From: Atherinomorus stipes | Lineage: Eukaryota > Chordata > Actinopteri > Atheriniformes > Atherinidae | Assembly: GCA_023101725.1 (NCBI GenBank) | Contig: JALJCO010009044.1 | Location: forward strand, 186,001-250,000 | Direction of reading: 5' to 3' | DNA: 64,000 bases | Shown: positions 33,476 through 43,864 of the stretch, in pieces | Position numbering within the stretch: the stretch's first letter is position 1 | How the letters are laid out: every line of letters starts with the position of its first letter | Notes under the pieces: generated by a model | The model's database searches: none | What the model saw: the letters and a program-made list of their open reading frames with translations, nothing else | What the model was told of the DNA's origin: nothing | Translations under genes and position numbers: made by a program

Positions 33476-35383
33476 AATGTACAATCCTAACTCTCAGATC
33501 TGCGTTGAGCTCCTTGAGTTTCTCAATCAAACGATTGCTGACAAACAATCATATTAATGGAGACACAATCATGCTGAAAGCAGCTGTCAATCTTGATCCC
33601 ACGCAGGAGGATAAGAGCCCTTAGAGAGCAATTTTAAAGCAATCAGCACCACTGAATTCAAATTTTTAAAAATGTTTTATTTCTGGCCCTGTGTGTCTAG
33701 TTTCTACCTTGTGTGAAAACTCCTCCAAAATTGCAGATGATTTCTCCTTTTTACTATTAATGCGTCATAAGGTAGAATTATTCTATCCCAAACAAACAGC
33801 TCAAGAAAGTGCATGTAAACATCCTTTTAGAGCTGTCATTGAACCGTAATTTTATTTGCCCTTGTCAAGGCTCAAAGCATCTAGTGGGAGAAAAATATTG
33901 TATCTTCATCATACACTCTGAGTGAACTTTCCTGCAATTTTTAACTCCTTCCGCAACATTCTCCCATTGAATATACCAATTGGACAAATCAGAGGACTAC
34001 AGGGACAAAAAGGTTAAGAAATGTCAACTGGCACAATAATAACAATTTTCTCATTTAAAACTATTTCTTTTATCATAATTTACTAAACAACAACAAAAAA
34101 TACTCTTAATACCTCTTAACCGATGACATCATATCTCATTGCCTTGGTTACTCTGTCACCTCGTTTCCATGGTGTCTCGGGGGAAACTCGTTTCAAAAGC
34201 AGTTTCGATTGGCCGCTGGGGCTGCTCCCCTTTTTGCAGCTAATTAGCACTGTCATGAATCCCCACGGTTTATAGTGAAGTTAATGGGACAACAGCCTTA
34301 CATATAAACACGCAAATAAGTTACAGACCATTTGTGGATGTAAATCAAGGTGAAAAAATAATAAAATAAAAATAAATATTCATATATATATCAAGCCCTC
34401 CAAAAACATACTAAATTAATTTTAAAATTCTTCTCAACTAAATGTAAACTTTTTTGGAGCTGTGTGTATAGTGCTAAGGTGACAGAAGTGTCTGCTGTAA
34501 GTGGAGGTGACAATTATACACCTGGAACAAAAAACTATCTGATGCAACAATGCAGGAATTCTGTACTAAAGCAAAGGTCATACACACTATGTGGTCATTT
34601 GTAAGGGGAAACAAATAGGTGGCACCAGGGGTAGCTTGGTATTGCTACAGCAACACCAAGTATTGGTCTAGCAGCTGCTAAGTAACCCCAAAGATGTGAT
34701 GAAAACTGTTTTAAGAAACCATTATACATAACATTTAATATTTCAATGGTGTCATTTAAATTGTAGTTTTGGACCATTTGCTGAAAGTTTAAAATAAGAC
34801 ATGCTGGTGCGAAACCTCACCAGTCAGTAAGAAGTTCCAATTTCAACCCTTGATCCAATCTCTTCAGTGAAGTTGTATGGTGGTAAACACTGTGTGGCTA
34901 GCAAAACACTAATGTGGACCCAACCTAAAACAAAACAAAAAAACCAAACAAAAAAAATGGAGAAGTTTCTCTATTTTGTAATTGTCACTGTAAATGACAG
35001 TTCCAACAGAGATGGACGACCCAGATACTGTACCTCCAACATTGTAGTGAACAATACAGAGGATCTGAGCTGTAGTGAACAAGCAGGTCTGTTTAAAAGG
35101 GGACATGAGCAGCAGTCTCCACCCATCACTCCACCTTGTCTTCTTGGAGGTGGGTCTTTGTCGAGGTGATTGACAGCTCAGGCTACCATGGTGAAAACAG
35201 CTGATTGCAAAAACAAGAACAGTAGCTTCTGGAACCAGAGTGAGCAAGAAGCTGGTCCTGAAGCAGCTTGAGTGTGAAGACTTCAACAGGATGATGTTGG
35301 TGAAAAGTTAGTCTGACATGTACAGATGTTTGTTTCTAGTTCTTCTAGAAAACCTGCAGCAATCATAACAAACATCTTATATA
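33476..35383. other. Unassigned sequence
   Basis: No confident repeat or exon was seen. The part at 34860-35290 has the texture of an old interspersed repeat but could not be assigned. Confidence 0.35.
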
Positions 35384-36285
35384 CACTGCCCGGCCAAAAA
35401 AAAAGTCGCCTACAAAAAAAGGTCAAATATTTAACATTTCGTTGGACCGCCTTTAGCTTTGATTGCGGCAGCATTCGCTGTGTTTCCAGAAGATTCTGCA
35501 ATGTCACCAGATTTATTTGCATCCTGTTGCATCAATTTTTCATCAAGATCTTGATGATGATTGTAGAGTCTGACCACAGCACATCCCAAAGATTCTCAAT
35601 GGGGTTGAGGTCTGGACTCTGTGGTGGCCAATCCATGTGTGAAAATGATGTCTGATGATCCCTGAACCATCTTTCACAATCTGAGCCCGATAAATTCTGG
35701 CACGGTCATCTCGGAATATGGCCGTGCCATCAGGAAAGAAACATCCATTGATGGAATAACCTGGTCATTCAGTACATTCAGGTATCAGCTGACCTCATTA
35801 TCTGAGCTCATACTGTTGCTGAACCTGGACCTGAGCAACTGCAGCAACCCCAGATCATCACACTGCCCCCACAGGCTCATACAGTAGGCACTAGGCATGA
35901 TGCTGCATCACTTCATCTGCCTTTCCAGCCACATTTCTTCCTGGAAGATGATGGTCCACTATCCTTCCAGTTTTTATAATGCGTTGGACTGTTCTGAACC
36001 CAGTTTTAGTAGTTTCTGCATCTCCTTAGATGTTTTCACCTCTTGATGCCAATGATTTGACCCTTCTCAGACAGACTAACATCTTTTCCAAGACCATGGA
36101 TGTGTCTTTCCACATGGTTGTCTAGGAAATGAGAAGCAAGTCACTGCACCAATTGGGGTTGAGTAACTTGTTGCCAGCTGAAAGATAATCGCCCATGCAG
36201 TAATTATCCAATAGGAGGCTCGTACCTATTTGCTTAGTTAAATCCAGGTGGCAACTTTTTTTTTTGGATATATACACAGGCAGTG
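35384..36285 (-). mobile_element. Internally deleted Tc1-like transposon
   Basis: The left end CACTGCCCGGCCAAAAAAA follows TA (35382-35383) and the right end is GGCAGTG at about 36279-36285, the same terminal repeat as in the element at 21220-22947. The transposase lies on the minus strand and lacks its middle. The right terminus runs into an inverted duplicate of itself (see 36165-36394). Confidence 0.8.
35431..36115 (-). pseudogene. Tc1-like transposase with central deletion
   Basis: From the ATG at 36115 the minus strand reads MWKDTSMVLEKMLVCL and continues, with breaks, through a helix-turn-helix region. Sequence for the linker and the first catalytic Asp region is missing at about 35930, where the frame joins directly to the part preceding SAMIWGC-like sequence. 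Downstream parts include the segments around the second Asp (PDGTAIF..D near 35700-35750), NPIENLW near 35590 and the end KAVQRNV before the TAA at 35431. A complete protein of this group has about 340 residues; about 225 codons remain, with several stops and frameshifts. It is non-functional. Confidence 0.75.
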
Positions 36286-36394
36286 TGGCCAGGTGCCAAA
36301 AAAAGTCGCCACCTGGATTTAACTAAGCAAATAGGTATGAGCCTCCTATTGGATAATTACTGCATGGGCAATTATCTTTCAGCTGGCAACAAGT
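36165..36394. repeat. Head-to-head palindrome of a Tc1 terminal region
   Basis: The arm 36165-36285 (ACTTGTTGCCAGCTGAAAGA to the element end) is repeated in inverted orientation at 36286-36394 with only a few differences, for example TCGCCCATGCAGTAATTATC against GATAATTACTGCATGGGCAA. There is almost no spacer, so about 230 bases could form a cruciform or hairpin. The right arm ends abruptly where a different Tc1 family begins. Confidence 0.8.
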
Positions 36395-36607
36395 CATCGC
36401 TGTGCTCTTGGGGTAATTTTGGTCGGCCGGCCACTCCTGGGAAGGTTCACCACTATTCCATGTTTTTACCATTTGTGGATAATGTTTCTCACTGTGGTTC
36501 GCTGGAGTCCCAAAGCTTTAGAAATGGCTTTGGAACCTTTTCCAGACTGATAGATCTCAATTACTTTGTTTCTCATTTTTTTCCTGAATTTCTTTGGATC
36601 GCAACAT
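36395..36607 (-). pseudogene. Second Tc1-family transposase, N-terminal fragment
   Basis: From the ATG at 36607 the minus strand begins MLRSKEIQEK. After a one-base expansion of an A-run it continues MRNKVIEIYQSGKGSKAISK, ALGLQRTTVRNIIHKW, a stop, then KHGIVVNLPRSGRPTKITPR. These are the two helix-turn-helix units and linker of a Tc1 transposase clearly different from the one at 35431-36115. The fragment has one frameshift and one nonsense change and stops at the palindrome arm. No catalytic part is present. Confidence 0.8.
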
Positions 36608-36666
36608 GATGTCTGACTTTTGAGGATCTTTTTGGGTTAAGGACCAGCAGGGGAGTGAACTAATAA

Positions 36667-36696
36667 CTCCCCAGGTTTGACGTCTAACCTGGGGAG
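36667..36696. repeat. Perfect 11-bp hairpin
   Basis: CTCCCCAGGTT (36667-36677) and AACCTGGGGAG (36686-36696) are perfect inverted repeats around an 8-base loop. There is no T-run or gene context, so no terminator is implied. Confidence 0.8.
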
Positions 36697-36834
36697 ATTT
36701 TGAATCCTCCTGATTCTGGAATTATTTTCAAAGTAATTAAGATCCTGATTAAGCCACTGGGTGGCAATGGAATCAAGGCTGACTGTGTTGCTTAGTAAGA
36801 CCATGTTCACACTGCAGCTCTTGAAGCTCAGAAT

Positions 36835-36960
36835 AAAGCATTAAGCCCCGAGAAGCTGTGGGTTACAGCGGTTTTACAACGGCGGGGCACAACGCCAAGA
36901 GGAGTGTCCTGCCGTTGTAAAACCACTGTAACCCATGGATTCAAGGGGCTTATTGCTTTT
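36835..36960. mobile_element. Short palindromic MITE
   Basis: Arms of about 50 bases (36835-36888 and 36905-36960) are nearly perfect inverted repeats: GGGTTACAGCGGTTTTACAA and its partner TTGTAAAACCACTGTAACCC, flanked by TTAAGCCCC and GGGGCTTA. The loop is about 16 bases. It codes for nothing and is best explained as a fold-back MITE. Confidence 0.7.
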
Positions 36961-39778
36961 ATAAAACGGCTGCCTCACATAATGCCTATAAAATGAATAA
37001 GAATAGACACATACAAAAATAAACAATTTATGGGTGATAATGAAATAATACAATGGAGACTATTTGACTACTTGACCACCACATAAGATTGAGTGGTCAG
37101 TATGGTTGCTAAGCAACTTGTAGTGATCTCAAGCCCAAAGGTCTCAGCAAAAGGATACACACCAACATAACTTAATATGCTTTGGAACACATATTGATTG
37201 ATAAAGGCCACAGTTGGATTTAAAACAGATGTCCCATAGAGTTCTCTGTTCAGGGAAGGACATTCTCTTACCAATCACTGATTTACTGTCCTGAGGGCAA
37301 CTCATGACCACATCTACCCCGACCAGAACAGGACCTGCATTTTGGCAAAACAAAGGCCAATAGTTGAACTATGAACCCATCCTCTAATCTTTGCGATACC
37401 AGAGAAAATCTTCTTCGCAGTATTTACAACCTGCTATAAACTGGGTCCCTTATAGCCAATTTTGTAATGTGTTCTTAACATTCAAGAACTGTTTTATATT
37501 ATCAGGAAAGTAAGCTCATGTTAATCTCATGATGAAGACTTTTCTTTGGATATGCAACATGACATACTTTGGTGATTAGAAACTAGATGTTTCTTCCCCA
37601 AATTCACATCACATTCATTCCAGGATTTGCTGCATAAAGGGTGAAGAAAGAGACACTTTACCCAACTGCTGCATGTCTGAATAATTGATCCATTTTACAC
37701 ATGCCTCATTTAGAATTCAAAGATGTTTATAACCATTAAGCATTAACTGATTGTCAAATGATCATCCAAGACCAGTCTTACTATTGGATGAAACCTGACT
37801 CTGTCAGCTTCCCATTGGCTGACAAGCTGCAAGCCACATTCCACTGCCAGGCAGAGCGCAAAGCTCTGAACGGAGAGAATCAGAACTGAGAGGAGAAGAG
37901 TGCAAAGGAGAACACGAGGATGTGAATACAAATCTGAATACGCGGAAGAACAAACAAGGCAGAACCAACCGAGCTCAGAACCATGGATCACTCAGGGAGG
38001 AGTGATGGAGAGAAGATGATGACTTTAAACCAAATGTAAACCAGTTACATATTTTTGTACCTTTTCCACCGAAAGACATTTTTGATTTTTGAATCACTCT
38101 CGTGATTATCTGCCAGTATTATACCATCAACCATCCCGTGACATCAGTCCTAGAGCTACACGTCTCTGGGGAGACGTATGAGAGAGAGGACGAACCAGAA
38201 CAACCACTGAGCCGACAGCACGCAGAGAGCCGGACGGACTTCCAGGAGATCGGGAAGATTTTTGGGGTCCATCTACCCAACAGTCCTCCAAAGGATTGAA
38301 GAACAGTCCAGCAGAACCAGGGTTTGAGTGAAGCACCTCAGTCAAGCTGAACCTCTGAGGAGAATCCCTCTCATTTGCTATGAAATATGATCTGATGTCA
38401 TAAGAAGTTGGTGATAGTGAATTAATCCAGGCCTACGGTTCACCAGACCCAATTTCACTTGACTTAGTTGGATTAAGAAATCCTTCCTTCCTTTTCTTTG
38501 AACATTAAATAATTAATTAACTGACGTTCAATTAATTTCTGTTTCATTTTCATACCATCTCAGATTCTTTCACAAGAAAACTTTTGATCATCATGCTCAC
38601 TTTTTTTCTTGTTATATATCTTGTACATACGTTATCTCATGTAGTTTGTAGACTAGTTAATAAATACTCCGTATTATCTTAACTAGTAGTTGTTTGTGTT
38701 TTTTCTGATGTATCATGAAAGGTCACTTCAAGCGAGAACTCATGAAAGCGCCCTGAGACTGATCACTTCATTAAATCAATCTAAGAGTTGATTTAAGACT
38801 TTAATGGTTTTCCTTGCTTCCATTACATATCAAATAAGTAAGGTGGTGCTCCGAGGCTATGTTAGTATTGATATTAATAGAAATATCAATATCAACATTA
38901 ATATCATACATGATGACGCTGCATATTATGGCACCCAAGGTAAATCACTACAAACTCTTGTCCACAAGTAGGAGGGTATCTCCTAAAACAAAGATGTTTC
39001 CCTACGAGTTGGCCTGTCATTAACACGTAAACGCAGATTTTATTTCATTTCAATTTTTTAATTTACTTATTTAGTTATTTTTTTTAGCATTAAAAAAAAA
39101 AGTTCATTTCAAAACCTTCGACTAAAATGAAGATTTAATTTACCTCGTTTATGCAACTGCGTGTGGACATTAAAAAACAGGGTTTTAAGGTTTGAAACAT
39201 CACTGCCTGCAACAAAATATACTTTGATCACATTTGCGAGCTGTATTTACTCTGGATTGCTTACTGCCCAGGTGAACAAACTGTGAACCAGGTCAGCGGA
39301 GTTTTCACTTCTTTAAAACGGGCGATCAGACAGATGACCCATTCAGATCCGATCTGCTCAGCCCACTTTTATTCTATTTAATTTTATTAACTTTGCTCCC
39401 AAAGATCCATGCTTCATTTGTTTTGTTGAAGCCTCTTTCCACCTGCAAATGCTTTCCCCTCCATTTAAGCAGCAAACTCCTCCTACCAGCCGTCATTCTA
39501 TCACTTCTTTTTTACCGTTTCACTTCTCCACCCACATTAATATTTCGCCATACACAGCCTTATATCAGATTAAGCATTAAAACGATGGCCTGGGAGCACT
39601 TCTCCTGGGCCATCGCCCGGCTGACGGTAAACCCCACTGAATGTGCTTAACGCACTTCTGCAGTTCGGTGTGTGCGGATTTTTCTTCCAAAAACAAGGTG
39701 ATGTGGACTTGATTTCTTTTCCCGTTTTCTTAGTTGGAGGAGGGAGGACATTTGTTTTACAAAAATCCGGCTACACGT
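36961..39778. other. Unassigned sequence
   Basis: No repeat family was recognised with confidence. The segment 37860-38360 is purine- and GC-richer, with an open frame at 38102-38299 lacking recognisable domains. A small perfect inverted repeat (ATTGATATT / AATATCAAT) lies around 38868-38891. Confidence 0.35.
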
Positions 39779-39932
39779 GCCATGTCTCCATGCTCCAACA
39801 CAAGTTACTGAGTCATTGTGCACAGCTTGATTGGCTATTGGATCTGTTTAATCTGAGTCAGGTGTGAGGGAGAAATGGAAAACCTGCTTGATTGCAGCCC
39901 TTGTAGGACCAAACTTAGGAACCCTGGTGTAG
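39779..39932. mobile_element. hAT-type palindromic MITE fragment (family of 52081)
   Basis: Read in reverse it starts near CCAGGGTTCCTAAGTTTGGT and contains CAAGCAGGTTTTCCATTTCT and CACACCTGACTCAGATTAAA, the family signature seen at 52081-52277. The left side is degraded (CATGCTCCAACACAAGTTAC). Confidence 0.5.
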
Positions 39933-40298
39933 CATTTATCAGATGGAGACAATTCATGAGGAAGAAGAACTTCAAAACTGATGCAGAGGTTTCTGCTGGA
40001 CAGGCAAGTTAATTCAATCTAATCATAGCTGTGTTGATAGCTAGAATTGCACAAAACCTAAATATTGCAAGAAAAACACCTCAATTTAAAAAAATTGTCA
40101 GGATTTCCCTGATCAGCATCTAAAAGGAAACGGAATTATGTATCGCACTGTACCTCATCATCTGATGGGACATTCGAACTTGTACAAGATGATGACATGT
40201 TCACATTTGTGACCTCTCTGCCACTTCAGCAGTAGTAATAATGTGCTTAAACGGCGAGATGCCAGAGGGCACTACCCAGTTGTCTGCATTTAGTATAG
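39933..40298. other. Unassigned sequence
   Basis: I see no repeat or gene in this stretch. Confidence 0.35.
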
Positions 40299-40445
40299 TA
40301 CACCACAGCCATCAGCTCATCCAGGGGGATCCCAAGGCATTCCCAGGCCACCCAGGAGACATGGTTTCTCCAACATGTACTAGGTCTGCACCCAGACCTC
40401 ATCCCAGTGAGACGTGCCCGGAACACCTCACCAACACGGGGGCTT
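40299..40445 (-). pseudogene. RTE-type LINE (Rex3-like) C-terminal fragment
   Basis: The minus strand reads without a stop EVFRARLTGMRSGCRPSTCW then RNHVSWVAWECLGIPLDEL. The pattern G-R-P-x-T-x-W-R-x-x-V-S-x-x-A-W-E-x-L-G-I-P is characteristic of the C-terminal end of RTE-clade LINE proteins, of which Rex3 is the abundant fish member. Only about 45 codons survive, without reverse transcriptase or tail. Changes such as G-R-P-R-T-R to C-R-P-S-T-C show decay. Confidence 0.75.
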
Positions 40446-42445
40446 TAAAGATAACCATCAAGATTGCTGCTATGATGTGCTAACTAACCATAGATAAAAC
40501 ACCCAAAGCACAAAGCTAGAGATTTAAACCATGAAAAAAATGTTAGCATAAACGTGTATAATTCATGCATTCTGCAGCTCTTTTCATGACCTTCAAGGGG
40601 AACATAACATTGCCAAATATAGTCAGGAATTACATCTACACAAGTGGTCCCAATTTATGTGATAAGGACAGGAGCTTGTGTGTACATACTTTATAATTCT
40701 TTTATAAATTAAATTGTGTAAAACTGATTTACGCTTCCATGGTTTTTACATGGATGACAGCACTCCCCCTTTAAGTCAATTTTGCATGATTTGCACTACT
40801 TTTAAATAAACGTGACAATATAAGCAACAAAGGATTATTTCATTAAGTCACTGATCATTGCTTAGCTACACAGCACTGACACATGAGCAAATTCTATATC
40901 TGACTCTGCAAGTGACACTTTATTTCACTTATATGTTAGAGTTACTGTACATTCAATAAACCAGTACCAATCAAATTCCATTGAGCCATTTACTCCGTAC
41001 CACAAACATGGACCAAGCCAACAAAGTATGGGACATTTCTTCTCAAACTAAATATTTCATGGGCATCTTTGTATTACTGTATCTGTTTTCAGAATGCAAC
41101 CCTTCCTCAACATTAAAGGTACAGCTAAATCTAAGATGGCAGAAGCTTATTTTACTTTGATGCACTTTCTTGCATCATACATGCCTTCAAAAAAGTGTTT
41201 ATATGAATCATAGAATAATAAAATGCCATCTCTGAGGGTGCACATGATGCAACAGATCAATGTCAGGTATGATAGAATTTATATTCCCAATCAACAAGGA
41301 ATTAAACATCAGGCTCAAACAGCTTCTCTGGATGGTGCTAATGGTGCTTTCAAGGTCCCAACTTCTTCAACTTTAATGTTTTCTTTTTTTCTTGAAGAAG
41401 AAATGAGGTGGTAGTTTTTGTGAGAAGAATCTGGTCCGAGTGAGAGATGAATCAACAAAGCGGATAAAGGGAACATGAGAAAACTTTAGTATAAAAGGGG
41501 AAAACAGAAGGTGAAACAGGAAGGGTGAACACATTTGTAAATTAACAAATGCTAATGTTCGCATATGCACAGGGGGAGGCAGACAAATGAAGCAAGTTTT
41601 ACAGAGGCAGATGAGCAGCCAGAAAGATGTATACTGCAGTAAAAAGACAGAAACAGAAAAAGAAAAGTAACAGCAAAAAAAAAAAAAAAAAAAAGATGGA
41701 AGCAAGGAGATGGATGTTTATCCTCCTTATGATCATGTAGCCGTCTGTCTCTCATTTAGCCCAAGGTTCTGATTAAGTCGTTTGTGTTTAAAGAGGAGGA
41801 AGCCTCTAATTCCCCTCCTTTCATCTAATTTAATTATGTGCTGACATTCTCCCTTTCTTCCTTGGAAGGATAAAAGCAGCTTAAGCTTTTATGTGGAGCT
41901 TTAATGACAGCGGCGGGGAAACTTTACTCGCCGATTGCTTAGCCTTAAGTGTGTTTAGTCTTAACACAGTGCTGCACAAAAGTACATCGGTACACACACT
42001 AACAACACACACACACTGTATTCCACAGTGTGTCCCACATACTGTAGGGATGCAGCAACTTGCGTATGTGCCTTTACAGTGAAACACAAAAGTCTTTTTA
42101 TGTTTAGCTACAGTTCAGTCAGGGAACCAAAATGACTTTTGTGTAACATTCAGCTACATGACTGCTGCTGGGAGCATTTGGACTCTGGGGTTTTGAAGTT
42201 GTTGATATGGGGGTTCAGCGCTTATCACTGTGGCCCACCAGCAAGAGGGTCCAGGGTTCAAGAGGGTTGGCCAAGACTGTTCAATGTGGTTTCTGCCTGT
42301 TTAACCTTCATTTTTTTTGTGTTTGCCCTTTACAGTCCAGAATTTAACCTGAGGTGTCTTAACTCAGCAATAGTCAGTGCTAATGAATGTATTTCTCACA
42401 GTCCCCCAATATGTAAATGTGTCTTATTAAGTTGATGTTTTACTG
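40446..42445. other. Unassigned sequence with an A20 tract
   Basis: The homopolymer at 41675-41694 and a (CA)n patch near 42004-42016 are the only simple repeats. No exon or transposon end was seen. Confidence 0.35.
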
Positions 42446-42565
42446 CAGGAGTGGAGAACCCTAGCCCTTAAGATTGTCATCCTGCAGGTTTTAGATGTTT
42501 CTCTGCTTCAAGGTGATTAAGATTAAATGGATCCAACAGCTTAGGTTCTACACAGTGGTTTATTC
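42446..42565. mobile_element. Half copy of the palindromic hAT MITE
   Basis: CAGGAGTGGAGAACCCTAGC followed by CATCCTGCAGGTTTTAGATG and GTTTCTCTGCTTCAAGG matches the left half of the family at 32325 and 52081. The right half is not recognisable. Confidence 0.45.
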
Positions 42566-42988
42566 ATGCTTAAAGGAGTAATAACCTGGAAATTGCATTT
42601 TTCTAGTTAAAACATGTTTATTGGTGTTGGAGTGAAATGTAAACTTGCATGAAACCCCCCCCATTTTTTACACAGTCCAGTTTTTTCATTTGGGCTCTTT
42701 CCTCACACCAGAACAGCCCACAAGAGCTAAATCCCAAAATTGTGAGATTTTGATTGGCTCCTTCAATTTCGTAACTAACAGAGGCTGTTAGCATAGGCCA
42801 GCCTCTCTCTGACACGCCTACGGACTTCTGTCGACACTGGACCACATGCTCCACTCCACAACATGTCGAGGGGGCGGGACTTGTGGGATTTCCAGTTTGC
42901 ATTTTTTTGGCTTTTAAATCATTACATTTCCTGTTCAAATACACAAAGTGCCTTTCCCATTATGATATAAAACATTTTAAATAAAAAT

Positions 42989-43530
42989 TAGGGATGTCCG
43001 ATCCAGATGCCGGCATCGATACTCGCTCCCATACTGATGTAGGCTTCTCCTTACTGACAGCACCTGAGCTCCGGAAACGTTTATGCCGGCAGAATAATTA
43101 TCACTTTTTTCTGGTTTACTCCAGAAAAGCTGGAAGCTGGACTCCAGATGCAGCTGATTAATCAGACAATAACTGCATCCCTTCACGGAGCCCCTATTCG
43201 TCTGCGGGGCCGAACGTAACGTGGGTTTACCGGTAGTACTGGAACCAGACCACACACACCGCCACAATTCAATTTTATTTTGCAAAAATATTGATGAACA
43301 GAATATCAAACGCATCACAGGTGCGTCTGCGTCCACCTCCGAACACCTCCCAGCTTGAGGTGTGTTGGCCGTCTGCTCACATCCGCAGCATCAGGCTGAC
43401 AGCCTCTAAAATGCAGCTGTTTGGACTTTTCCCTGTTCATTACTCGTATCCGCGCTCCTCGGTATCGACAAGTACTCAAATGTCAATACTTGTACTTTGT
43501 TGGCAAGAAAGTGGTATCGGGACATCCCTA
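42989..43530. mobile_element. hAT element nested in the TTAA element
   Basis: The ends TAGGGATGTCCGATCC and, in reverse, TAGGGATGTCCCGATACC are a well-known hAT terminal pair in fish. The 542-bp interior has CGATACTCG/TATCGAC motifs near both ends and no transposase. No clear 8-bp duplication was found (ATAAAAAT against AAACTATT). Confidence 0.7.
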
Positions 43531-43645
43531 AAACTATTCCACTTTTTCTAAATGGGATCACCACTTGACTCATTCAGCTTCACACGTGACGGGAGCGTGT
43601 GCGCGTGACAGGCGACAGAGAGCACGGCTGCAGCGGCGAAGAACA

Positions 43646-43864
43646 ATGGGGAGTTTTATAAAAGTTAATGATAAGGTGGTGAGGTGCAAGTTGTGCGGCG
43701 AGGACTGTGCTTTTCTCAGACCCACGTCTTTTTCTAGGATGCAGGCTCACCTAGAAAAAAAAGAAGCAAGACGTGCTTCATCCTCATTCTCAGGATCAGA
43801 CTGGTTCAAATATGTACGGTTGAATCCCAAATGCTGCAGTCCCGTCAGTTACAGTGTCGGGTAA
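43646..43864 (+). pseudogene. Zinc-finger-like ORF (BED-type resemblance) in the TTAA element
   Basis: From the ATG at 43646 the frame reads MGSFIKVNDKVVRCKLCGED, then CAFLRPTSFSRMQAHLEKK. The C-x2-C pair, a hydrophobic spacer and an H-L-x-x-K resemble the BED fingers used by hAT transposases to bind DNA, but the final His/Cys ligand is missing (EARR where it should be). An upstream in-frame ATG at 43565 would add 27 Arg-rich residues. After residue 50 the frame becomes low-quality and stops at 43864. It may be the N-terminus of a transposase or of a captured gene. The function is unproven. Confidence 0.35.

Noticed and set aside
36667..36696. Rho-independent terminator
   Set aside because: The hairpin has no following T-run and the window is eukaryotic.
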